Source: Terriglobia bacterium (GTDB lineage: Bacteria; Acidobacteriota; Terriglobia; Bryobacterales; Bryobacteraceae). Taken from it: a stretch of DNA of 50,435 nucleotides. A program made the translations under genes and the position numbers. Every line of letters begins with the position of its first letter. The first letter of the stretch is position 1. Where the stretch lies: NCBI GenBank assembly GCA_020073345.1, contig JAIQFI010000046.1, positions 1 through 50,435 of the forward strand, read 5' to 3'. This document shows positions 27,699-34,472 of this stretch, in pieces. Under the pieces are notes generated by a model. It did not search any database. It was not told where the DNA came from and saw nothing but the letters and a program-made list of their open reading frames with translations.

Positions 27699-29556
27699 CC
27701 GTGCCGAAGTCCCCTTGCGCCGCGGCATCCCCGATGCTCCGGGCCAATTGGCCCAGGCTGGACGACGCGATATGCTCCGCCGCCGCTCCGATGCGCTTGG
27801 CTTCTTCCGCCAGCGTCTCCCCATCCCCGCGCGCGGCGGCCATTTCCAGCTTCTCCAGGCGTTCCGGCGCTACTTCCATGAACAAGCGCAGCATTTCGTT
27901 TACCAGCGCCCGATCCTGTTGCATCATTTTGGCCGTCAGGATTCGTTCCACGCCGCTGGCGGGCGGGGCGGCCACATGGACGGTTCCGGACGCCAGGTAC
28001 TGTTCGATCACCGCGATCAAGCCTGCCTGCTGTACCGGTTTTGAAATGTAGGCGTTCATGCCCGCCTGCAGGCAGCGTTCACGATCCCCGATCATGGCGT
28101 GCGCCGTCATGGCGATGATCGGCAGGTAGTCCCAGTTCGAATTGCGGCGGATGGCGCGCGTTGTTTCCAGGCCATCCAGCACAGGCATCTGGACGTCCAT
28201 CAGAATCGCGTTGTACGGCTCTGCGGCGCGCTCCAGCTTATCCAACGCTTCCTGCCCATTGTTGGCCACGTCGATCACGTAGTTCTTCTTGCGGAGCATC
28301 GCCAGAACCACCCGCTGGTTCACCGCGTTGTCCTCCACCAGAAGCAGTCTGGCCTGCCACGCGGCTGGCGCGGCGGTCTGCGGCGCGTGCTGCGGCTCGA
28401 CAGTCGGCGCCTCGGCCGGCGCTGTCTCAAAAGGAATCTCCACTGTAAACGTGCTCCCCCGCCCTACCCGGCTTTCCACGCGGATCTGTCCTCCCTGCAA
28501 TTCCACTAATCGCTTTGTAATCGCCAACCCTAAACCGGTCCCACCGTATTTGCGGCTGATGCTCGAATCGGCTTGCGTGAATTTCTCGAAGATCAGCGGA
28601 ACCTTCTCGGCCGGAATGCCCGCTCCAGTATCGGCCACGTCCAGCACCATGCTGAGCTTGCCGCCCGCTCCCTGCGAAACGCTCTGGCGCACGTTCACCC
28701 AGCCCTTTTCGGTGAATTTAATGGCATTCGACAGCAGGTTCGCCACAACCTGCCGCAGCCGCAGCGGGTCTCCGGTCACCCTGGTCACGTCGCCCGCATA
28801 TTCGAAACGAAGCTCGATGCCCTTCTGCTGCGCCTTAGCCCCTTGCGCGCGCACACAGTCTTCCGCCATCGAGCGCAGGTCGAAGGGAACCTTTTCCAGA
28901 ATCATCCGGCCGGCCTCGATCTTGGAGAGATCGAGAATATCGTTCAGCAGGTCCAAGAGAGAATAGGCGCAGCGTTGCGCGATCTCGATCTGGTCCCGCT
29001 GCTCGCCGCCCACCGGACTGTCGAGAACCAGATCCAGCATTCCCAGCAGGCCGTTCATCGGCGTCCGGAGTTCGTGGGAGATGTTGGCTAGAAATTCGCT
29101 CTTTGCCTGGCTGGCGGCGAGCGCTCCATGCATGGCTTTTTCGAGCTCCTGCGTGCGCTGCCGGATGCGCTCCTCGAGCAGTTCCTGGTACTGCCGGATT
29201 TCCTCCTGGGACGCGGCCAGCGCCGTGATCATCCGGTTGAAGCTCTCTCCCAGGTACTCGATTTCGTCCCCGGTCCGGCTCACCCGAATGGGCTCGAGCC
29301 GCCCCTCCCGCACCGACGTGATGCCGGCTTCCAGCAGCGTCAACGGACGCGCCAGCAGGCGATTCGTGAATCGGGAGATCGCTGCGGCCACCCCCAGCAC
29401 CACCCCGACAAGCACCAATCCCTTGGTCCAGTCGAAAGTGTGGAGGTGGATATCCCACCACAGACTGGTCGCCACCACCCACAGCAGCAGGATCGAAGTG
29501 AAGGCCGAATACTTCGATGAAAGCGAGCGCAGCTTGCCTATCCGTGGTTTTCCCAC
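27637..29556 (-). CDS. Hybrid histidine kinase with receiver and degenerate HPt-like domain
   Basis: The 639-residue protein has two membrane helices (about 18-34 and 46-63), a HAMP domain (about 65-118), a coiled coil, HisKA with phosphorylatable His161 in 'ISHELRTPMNG', a HATPase (about 230-378, N and G boxes 'NLLSNAIKF' and 'DTGAGIP'), a receiver with Asp454 in 'ILMDVQMPVLDG', and a C-terminal helical part (about 541-635). That part looks like an HPt domain but lacks the expected His-x-Leu-Lys-Gly ('EEAKRIGAA' instead). The periplasmic loop is only about 11 residues, so it may sense from the membrane or cytoplasm. The start is GTG 29556. No cognate regulator gene is adjacent. Confidence 0.9.
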   Translation of the reverse strand: MGKPRIGKLRSLSSKYSAFTSILLLWVVATSLWWDIHLHTFDWTKGLVLVGVVLGVAAAISRFTNRLLARPLTLLEAGITSVREGRLEPIRVSRTGDEIEYLGESFNRMITALAASQEEIRQYQELLEERIRQRTQELEKAMHGALAASQAKSEFLANISHELRTPMNGLLGMLDLVLDSPVGGEQRDQIEIAQRCAYSLLDLLNDILDLSKIEAGRMILEKVPFDLRSMAEDCVRAQGAKAQQKGIELRFEYAGDVTRVTGDPLRLRQVVANLLSNAIKFTEKGWVNVRQSVSQGAGGKLSMVLDVADTGAGIPAEKVPLIFEKFTQADSSISRKYGGTGLGLAITKRLVELQGGQIRVESRVGRGSTFTVEIPFETAPAEAPTVEPQHAPQTAAPAAWQARLLLVEDNAVNQRVVLAMLRKKNYVIDVANNGQEALDKLERAAEPYNAILMDVQMPVLDGLETTRAIRRNSNWDYLPIIAMTAHAMIGDRERCLQAGMNAYISKPVQQAGLIAVIEQYLASGTVHVAAPPASGVERILTAKMMQQDRALVNEMLRLFMEVAPERLEKLEMAAARGDGETLAEEAKRIGAAAEHIASSSLGQLARSIGDAAAQGDFGTVKADVEALRREIQSLEALTT

Positions 29557-29640
29557 ACTCTAATGTTCTGACCTTCCACCCAGCCCTGCCATCGGACGAA
29601 CACCTTAGTACTCTTCCTTTTTGCCAACTAGCCCGGGCTC

Positions 29641-29710
29641 GGCCGCAAAGGGCGCGGGGCGCGCCATCAGGTCGGGAGGTGTTCATCGCCCCGCGCTCCG
29701 TTTTGCGGCC
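29641..29710. repeat. Long imperfect inverted repeat / hairpin upstream of pyrD
   Basis: GGCCGCAAA (29641-29649) pairs with TTTGCGGCC (29702-29710), and GCGCGGGGCG (29652-29661) pairs with CGCCCCGCGC (29687-29696), separated by a small internal loop (2 versus 5 nt). The apical loop is 25 nt. With 19 mostly G-C pairs it would be very stable as RNA. It lies between the divergent histidine kinase and pyrD genes, before the likely pyrD -10. Confidence 0.75.
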
Positions 29711-29726
29711 TACAGAGATCCACTGG

Positions 29727-29732
29727 TACCCT
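29727..29732 (+). promoter_or_regulatory. Possible -10 of pyrD
   Basis: TGG followed by TACCCT (29727-29732) lies 8 nt before the pyrD ATG with no Shine-Dalgarno between. It matches only TAxxxT of the consensus, so the call is weak. If real, the hairpin at 29641-29710 would not be in the pyrD mRNA. Confidence 0.35.
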
Positions 29733-29740
29733 GAAACAAA

Positions 29741-30655
29741 ATGCCTTCCCGCCTGGCTACCTCGCTGTGCGGCATTCCCCTTAAAACCCCGGTACTGGCA
29801 GCCTCCGGCACGTACGCCTATGGCATCGAGTTGAAGGATCTTGTGGATCTGTCCGCCCTTGGCGGCATCGTGGTCAAGGGTCTTTCGCGCGAGCCCATGA
29901 ACGGCAACCCGCCACCCCGTGTCTGGGAAACCGAATCTGGAATGATCAACTCCATCGGCTTGCAGAACATCGGCGTCCGGGCCTTTGTGAGTGAAAAGCT
30001 CCCGCAGTTGCGCGGGGCGGGGACAGCGATCTTCGCCAACGTGTTCGGCTACGCCGTCGAAGACTACGTCGAGGTCATCCGTGTGCTCGAAGACGCCGAG
30101 GGCGTCGCGGCCTATGAGCTCAACGTCTCCTGTCCCAATACCAAGCATGGCGGAATCTTTTTTTCGAGCGACCCGCCTTTGCTGGCCGAAGTGGTCGGGG
30201 CCGTGCGCAAAATCGCCCGGCGGCCATTGATGGTGAAACTCTCTCCCAACGTGGCGCGCATCGAGCCGCTGGCGAAAGCAGCCGAGGAATCCGGTGCGGA
30301 TGCGCTCTCGCTGGTGAACACGTTCGTGGCGCTGGCCATTGATCCCCGGACGCGTAGATCCCGCCTGGGAGCCGGATTCGGCGGCTTGTCCGGCCCGGCG
30401 ATCAAACCCATCGCCCTGCGCATGGTTTACGAAGCCGCGCATTCGGTCAAGATACCCGTAGTTGGTCTGGGCGGGATTTCGAATGGTTTGGACGCAGCCG
30501 AGTTTCTCATCGCCGGGGCGTCCGCCGTTGAGGTCGGTACCGCGAACTTCTGGGATCCGTCGGCGCCCGTACGCATCGCCCGCGAACTGGACGAGTTCCT
30601 GCAACAGGAAGGAATCGAGCACGTGAACAAGCTCATGGACACGCTAAAGTTATGA
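29741..30655 (+). CDS. pyrD: Dihydroorotate dehydrogenase, class 1
   Basis: The 304-residue flavoprotein oxidises dihydroorotate to orotate. It has 'LAASGTYAYG', 'VVKGLSREPMNGNPPPRVWE', the active-site Cys131 in 'YELNVSCPNTKHGG' that marks class 1, 'LMVKLSPNV', 'SLVNTF' and 'PVVGLGGISNGLDAAEFLIAGASAVEVGTA' (FMN phosphate loop). Class 1B enzymes use PyrK as electron partner; no pyrK is in the window. It overlaps ridA by 4 nt. Confidence 0.95.
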   Translation: MPSRLATSLCGIPLKTPVLAASGTYAYGIELKDLVDLSALGGIVVKGLSREPMNGNPPPRVWETESGMINSIGLQNIGVRAFVSEKLPQLRGAGTAIFANVFGYAVEDYVEVIRVLEDAEGVAAYELNVSCPNTKHGGIFFSSDPPLLAEVVGAVRKIARRPLMVKLSPNVARIEPLAKAAEESGADALSLVNTFVALAIDPRTRRSRLGAGFGGLSGPAIKPIALRMVYEAAHSVKIPVVGLGGISNGLDAAEFLIAGASAVEVGTANFWDPSAPVRIARELDEFLQQEGIEHVNKLMDTLKL

Positions 30656-31029
30656 AGATCATCTCTACCCCGAACGCTCCAGCCGCCATCGGCCCCTACT
30701 CCCAGGCTGTCGTGTCCAACGGCTTCGCCTTCCTGAGCGGCCAGATCCCGCTCGATCCCGCCACAGGGCAGCTGATCGATGGAGACGTCGCGGCGCAGAC
30801 CGAGCGCGTTCTCGAAAACCTCAAAGCGGTGCTGGAAAGCTGTGGGTCTTCATTAGATAGAGTCGTCAAAACAACCGTATATCTCAAAGACTTGGGCGAG
30901 TTCGCGCGCATGAACGAAGTCTATGCGCGCTATTTTCCCAAGAATCCGCCGGCCCGAGCCACGGTGGAAGCCGCACGCCTGCCGCGCGACGTGCGCGTGG
31001 AGATCGACTGCATTTCTTCTGTCGATTAA
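30652..31029 (+). CDS. ridA: RidA-family reactive enamine/imine deaminase
   Basis: The 125-residue protein has the RidA signature: 'NAPAAIGPYSQAVVSNGFAFLSGQIPLDPATG', 'RVLENLKAVLESCGSSLDRVVKTTVYLKDL', and 'PPARATVEAARLPRDVRVEIDCI' with the substrate-binding Arg. RidA hydrolyses reactive 2-aminoacrylate and related imines made by PLP enzymes. The ATG overlaps the pyrD stop (ATGA), so the pair is cotranslated. The conserved residues suggest an active deaminase. Confidence 0.93.
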   Translation: MKIISTPNAPAAIGPYSQAVVSNGFAFLSGQIPLDPATGQLIDGDVAAQTERVLENLKAVLESCGSSLDRVVKTTVYLKDLGEFARMNEVYARYFPKNPPARATVEAARLPRDVRVEIDCISSVD

Positions 31030-31040
31030 GACACGGTCGA

Positions 31041-32498
31041 TTAAACCTTCGCGAAATCTATATACCCGCGCCGCGGATCGGCGCCTACCAGTTTCACTTG
31101 CAGCCGGTCGCCCACATCGGCGCCCTGCTGCCCATATACCAGCATTCCCTCCACCGGAGGCCCCAGTACGCGCACGAACACGCCTTTGGGTCCCGCGCCC
31201 GTCACCACCGCGTTGAATGTTTCCCCGATGCGATGCTCGAGCGCCACCGCCGCGATGCGCTTGCTCATTACCCGCTCCACCTTGCGGGCGGCGTCTTCCT
31301 TGAGCGTGCAGTTACGGGCGATCGCATCCAGTTGCGGATCCGAATACGGACATGGCTGCTTACCCAGAACCGATTTGATGAGTCTCTGCGTCACCGTATC
31401 GGCAAAGCGCCGGTTAGGAGCCGTGGAATGCGTGTAGTCGTGCGCGGCCAGGGCGAAGTGTCCCGGCGCGTCATCGCCGCTGCGCGACAGCACGTATTCC
31501 CCGGGGCCCATGAGCTTCACCACCGCCAGGGAAACGTCGGCGTAGTGATCCGGATCGGCCGCCTTTCTCTTTTGCAGGAAGGCGTTCAACGCCCCGGAAT
31601 CCGGCTGTGTGGGCAGCATATCGCCATAGCGCGCCGCCAGTTCGACGATTCGCGGCCACCGCTCTGGAACCCTGACCACGCGCCGGATCGAACTCACCTT
31701 CGCGTCCTGGAGAGCGCGCGCCATCACGCCGTTAGCAGCCACCATGAAATTCTCGATCAGTTCACTGGCACGATTCTTCTTCCGGGTGTTGATGCCTTGC
31801 ACCTCACCATCGGATACCACCGCCTCGAACTCCACGCGGTCGAGGTTCAATGCGCCCATCCTGCGGCGCTCGTCGTGGAGAATCTGCGCCGCCTCGTCCT
31901 GCAGCTTCAGTTGCGAGGCCAGATCGGAGGACGCGGCTACTTTCGGCGGCGGCGCGGCCGTTCCCTCTAGCCAGGGCCCGACGCCGTTGTAGGTCAATTG
32001 CGCCTGGTTGCGCACCAGCGCGCGAAAGACCCGCGTGGATGAAATCAATCCATCGGGTGCCACCACCATCTCGACCACCACCGCCAACCGGTCCGCAGAC
32101 TCGTTTAGCGAGGTCAGATCGGTCGAGAGTTGCTCCGGCAGCATGGGAAAGGTTTCGACGCCCGTGTATACCGATGTTGTTTCGTAGGCCGCGTGCCGGT
32201 CGATGGGAGAATCGACGGGTACGTCGGTATCCACGTCGGCGATCGCGATCAGTACGCGAATCCCGCCGCTCACGCGCTCGGCGATCTCTGCCTGATCCAG
32301 ATCGCGAGAGGTGTCGTTATCGATGGACGACCACAGCAAAGACCGGAGATCTCGCACACCGTCGGCAGTCGCCGAGCCGTTCCTCGCCTCCAGTGCCTTC
32401 ACTTGCTGGTCGACCAGTGGAGGGAAATCCGGTTGAAATCCCTCGGCAAGCATTTCCTGATGGGCGGCGGCGCGAAGATCGAACCCGGACTGAGTCAT
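31041..32498 (-). CDS. RNB-domain exoribonuclease, short form (RNase II-like)
   Basis: The 485-residue protein starts almost directly with the RNB catalytic domain (about 45-400) and ends with an S1-like domain (about 410-485); the N-terminal cold-shock domains of RNase II/R are missing. The metal site reads 'SIDNDTSRDLDQAE': three of the four usual acidic positions are kept and the fourth is Gln. Also visible are 'LPMLPEQLSTDLTSLN' and 'HDYTHSTAPNRRFADTVTQRLI'. It should degrade RNA 3' to 5'. It lies 20 nt after the small secreted protein gene. Confidence 0.88.
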   Translation of the reverse strand: MTQSGFDLRAAAHQEMLAEGFQPDFPPLVDQQVKALEARNGSATADGVRDLRSLLWSSIDNDTSRDLDQAEIAERVSGGIRVLIAIADVDTDVPVDSPIDRHAAYETTSVYTGVETFPMLPEQLSTDLTSLNESADRLAVVVEMVVAPDGLISSTRVFRALVRNQAQLTYNGVGPWLEGTAAPPPKVAASSDLASQLKLQDEAAQILHDERRRMGALNLDRVEFEAVVSDGEVQGINTRKKNRASELIENFMVAANGVMARALQDAKVSSIRRVVRVPERWPRIVELAARYGDMLPTQPDSGALNAFLQKRKAADPDHYADVSLAVVKLMGPGEYVLSRSGDDAPGHFALAAHDYTHSTAPNRRFADTVTQRLIKSVLGKQPCPYSDPQLDAIARNCTLKEDAARKVERVMSKRIAAVALEHRIGETFNAVVTGAGPKGVFVRVLGPPVEGMLVYGQQGADVGDRLQVKLVGADPRRGYIDFAKV

Positions 32499-32518
32499 GA
32501 TTCCAGAACCGGACTAGT

Positions 32519-32884
32519 TCACTGGTGTACGGAATACTGCGACTGGGGATCCTTGAGGACGATATCGACCACGCGCTCGTCTTCATCGATATCGAACGTG
32601 TCGCCAAAGGTTTGGTAGTTCTTGGCGTTGATCTGGATCAGGATCTTGCCCTTGGGAATCCCTGGGATCTTGGCCATGCCTTCCTGAGAACTCTTGAGCT
32701 CCCAGGACAGCCGGGTTTTCTTCAACCCGAGGGCCTTGAGGGACCGGCCACTCACGAATTTGACGATTACCGACGCGCGGTCCACCGGCTTGCCGCGTTC
32801 GTTGGTCACGTGAATCTGCAGCCGCGTCAGATCGTCCGCCAGAACCGGCAGGGACAGCGCCAGCAGAAGCACCAGTTTCCGCAT
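32519..32884 (-). CDS. Small secreted protein with a carboxypeptidase-regulatory-like (Ig-like) fold
   Basis: The 121-residue product has a signal peptide (about 1-16, 'MRKLVLLLALSLPVLADD'), then 'RLQIHVTNERGKPVDRASVIVKFV' and 'GMAKIPGIPKGKILIQINAKNY', which read like a CarboxypepD_reg/transthyretin-type beta sandwich. Function unknown. GATAAT lies exactly 6 nt before the ATG, with no Shine-Dalgarno, so it may start its own leaderless mRNA 12 nt after the hpnE stop. Confidence 0.7.
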   Translation of the reverse strand: MRKLVLLLALSLPVLADDLTRLQIHVTNERGKPVDRASVIVKFVSGRSLKALGLKKTRLSWELKSSQEGMAKIPGIPKGKILIQINAKNYQTFGDTFDIDEDERVVDIVLKDPQSQYSVHQ

Positions 32885-32896
32885 GACGCAATTATC

Positions 32897-34219
32897 TCAC
32901 GCGATATCGGGCAGCAGAAACCGCCGAGGCTGTCCAACTGCTTCGGCTACCGCTTCCGCCGCCAGGTACCCGCTGCGTACGGCGCCTTCCATGATCGCCG
33001 GCCAGCCCGAACGGGTCCAGTCACCGGCTAGAAACAGGTTGCGGACCTTCGTGCGGCTCGTCGGACGCCGCGATTCCATGCCGGGCTTGGCCGAGAGCAC
33101 GGCCCGGACTTCCTTAACCACGTGGGCTTTTTCCAATTTCGCCCCGCGCGCCTCCGGAAGAAACTCCTCCAGTTCCCGGATCGCCAGTGCGATCACATCC
33201 GCACGCGGCATATCCAGAAGACTGTGCGACGCGCTCACCACCAGTTGCACCGCGCGGCCTTCGTGCTTGTTGAAGATCCACTGAATGGTGCGATCGAGCA
33301 GGGTTGCCTGGGGCACGTCGATCACCGGACGGTCGAACCAAAGGTGGATTCCGGTGATGGGCGCGTATTCGAAACCGTTAACATCCAGGTCCAGACCGGG
33401 CGCCACCTCCGCCACCCGCTCAAATGGCAAGGCGCAGACGTAGTGATCCGCGCGCAGTTCCTCACCGCGCGTCACCACGGAACGCACCACTCCACCCTCG
33501 ATCACGATCCGTTCCACCGGCGATCGCAGCTGGAATTCCACGGGCCCGATCTTTTTCCATTTGTCTATTCCGTAGAATTCCCCCAACGGAACCGTGGGAA
33601 CGCCCATCTGATAGGAGTCCCCGCTCCCCAACAGACCCAGCCGGAATACTTGGAATCCGTGTGCAGCCGCGGTCGAGTCCAATTCCTCGCTGATGGCGCT
33701 GACCAGGATTTGCCTCCAGAACCGTTCGATCGCGCGCGGGGGCTGGCGCTGTTCCTTCAGCCAGTCGAGCATCGTGATCCGGTCCAGATCCGTGCGCCGC
33801 TTGTATTGGCTCTTGATGGCGCTGATCGCCCGCATTACCGCCAGCTTTTCAGAGAGGCTCAAAAACTTGAGGCTCAGGAAGGACTCGAGGAAATGCGCCG
33901 GCGCCGGGAGCAGGCCCGAGCGCAGCACGCTGCGCCGCCCTCCCGGCTCGATAAAGATGAATTCGCGGTAGAAGGTGATCTGGTCGTCGACCCCTAAGCG
34001 GCGGTAAAAGTCCAAAAGGTTAACGCAGCAGCGCATCAGGATGTGCTGGCAGTTATCGATGGTCTCGGCGTTCTCACCGGTGCCGATTTCGTAGGAAGTG
34101 GCCCGGCCGCCCAGAAATCGCCGTGCTTCCAGGACCCGCACTGTGTGCCCGGCGCCTGCCAGCGCCGCCGCGGATGACAGTCCGGCGAGTCCCCCGCCAA
34201 TGACGATTACCTCCGCCAT
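32897..34219 (-). CDS. hpnE: Squalene-associated FAD-dependent desaturase (hydroxysqualene dehydroxylase-like)
   Basis: The 440-residue flavoprotein begins with the Rossmann motif 'VIVIGGGLAGLSSAAALAGAGHTVRVLEAR' and has 'GGRATSYEIGTGE', 'DNCQHILMRCCVNLLDFYRRLG', 'ITGIHLWFDRPVIDVPQATLLD' and the C-terminal FAD loop 'NLFLAGDWTRSGWPAIMEGAVRSGYLAAEAV'. This fits HpnE, which reduces hydroxysqualene to squalene in the HpnC-HpnD-HpnE route to hopanoids. hpnC and hpnD are not adjacent, so a carotenoid-type desaturase remains possible. A 21-bp palindrome lies 17 nt upstream of the ATG. Confidence 0.85.
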   Translation of the reverse strand: MAEVIVIGGGLAGLSSAAALAGAGHTVRVLEARRFLGGRATSYEIGTGENAETIDNCQHILMRCCVNLLDFYRRLGVDDQITFYREFIFIEPGGRRSVLRSGLLPAPAHFLESFLSLKFLSLSEKLAVMRAISAIKSQYKRRTDLDRITMLDWLKEQRQPPRAIERFWRQILVSAISEELDSTAAAHGFQVFRLGLLGSGDSYQMGVPTVPLGEFYGIDKWKKIGPVEFQLRSPVERIVIEGGVVRSVVTRGEELRADHYVCALPFERVAEVAPGLDLDVNGFEYAPITGIHLWFDRPVIDVPQATLLDRTIQWIFNKHEGRAVQLVVSASHSLLDMPRADVIALAIRELEEFLPEARGAKLEKAHVVKEVRAVLSAKPGMESRRPTSRTKVRNLFLAGDWTRSGWPAIMEGAVRSGYLAAEAVAEAVGQPRRFLLPDIA

Positions 34220-34236
34220 GCGGAGCGGTGTCGAGC

Positions 34237-34257
34237 AAACATAACACTGTTATGTTT
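34237..34257. promoter_or_regulatory. Perfect 21-bp palindrome, candidate operator
   Basis: AAACATAACA (34237-34246), C, TGTTATGTTT (34248-34257): two perfect 10-bp arms around one base. It is AT-rich in a GC-rich region and lies 17 nt upstream of hpnE and 33 nt after the stop of a small ORF. It looks like a dimeric repressor site or, less likely, a bidirectional hairpin. Confidence 0.6.
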
Positions 34258-34274
34258 ACACAACGTCAGGACTG

Positions 34275-34300
34275 TTTTAAAACGTCGTGTCTAGACGACG
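34275..34300 (-). terminator. Possible terminator after the small ORF
   Basis: On the minus strand CGTCGT (complement of 34295-34300), loop CTAGAC, ACGACG (complement of 34283-34288), then TTTT (34279-34282). The stem has only 6 pairs and overlaps the end of the small ORF, so it is modest. Confidence 0.45.
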
Positions 34301-34398
34301 GGTACGCGGCCGCGACGTCCGCCGCCCGAATCCCGGTCGATGAGATCCAGCACCACCAGCACGACCAAAACGATGAAGATGACGTCTTGCAAATCCAT
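34291..34398 (-). CDS. Small membrane peptide, 35 residues
   Basis: The frame starts MDLQDVIFIVLVVLVVLDLI: one hydrophobic helix (about 6-17) followed by a charged, Gly/Arg-rich tail. TAAATT stands exactly 6 nt before the ATG, the same spacing as at eight other genes in this window, and a weak terminator follows. No family is recognised. It fills the gap between hpnE and trpEG, the longest gene-poor stretch (34220-34472). Confidence 0.5.
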   Translation of the reverse strand: MDLQDVIFIVLVVLVVLDLIDRDSGGGRRGRVPVV

Positions 34399-34441
34399 AG
34401 TATGAATTTACAGTATGACGCGATACCTGGCTAGTCGACAA

Positions 34442-34453
34442 GTCCCATGGGAC
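34442..34453. repeat. Palindrome GTCCCATGGGAC after trpEG
   Basis: A perfect 12-bp palindrome 20 nt after the end of trpEG. There is no T run, so it is not a clear terminator. It may be part of an mRNA 3' hairpin. Confidence 0.35.
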
Positions 34454-34472
34454 CTAGTACTTAGCGAAATTG

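Noticed and set aside
28835-30622. 595-codon open frame on the minus strand
   Set aside because: It runs through pyrD on the opposite strand and through the histidine kinase in another frame. The peptide lacks any fold and is full of Arg/Gly; it is a shadow of GC-rich coding DNA.
34228-34434. Plus-strand 68-codon frame in the hpnE-trpEG gap
   Set aside because: It has a His/Asp/Gln-rich composition without family signs, crosses the palindrome, and the minus-strand small ORF has better start signals.
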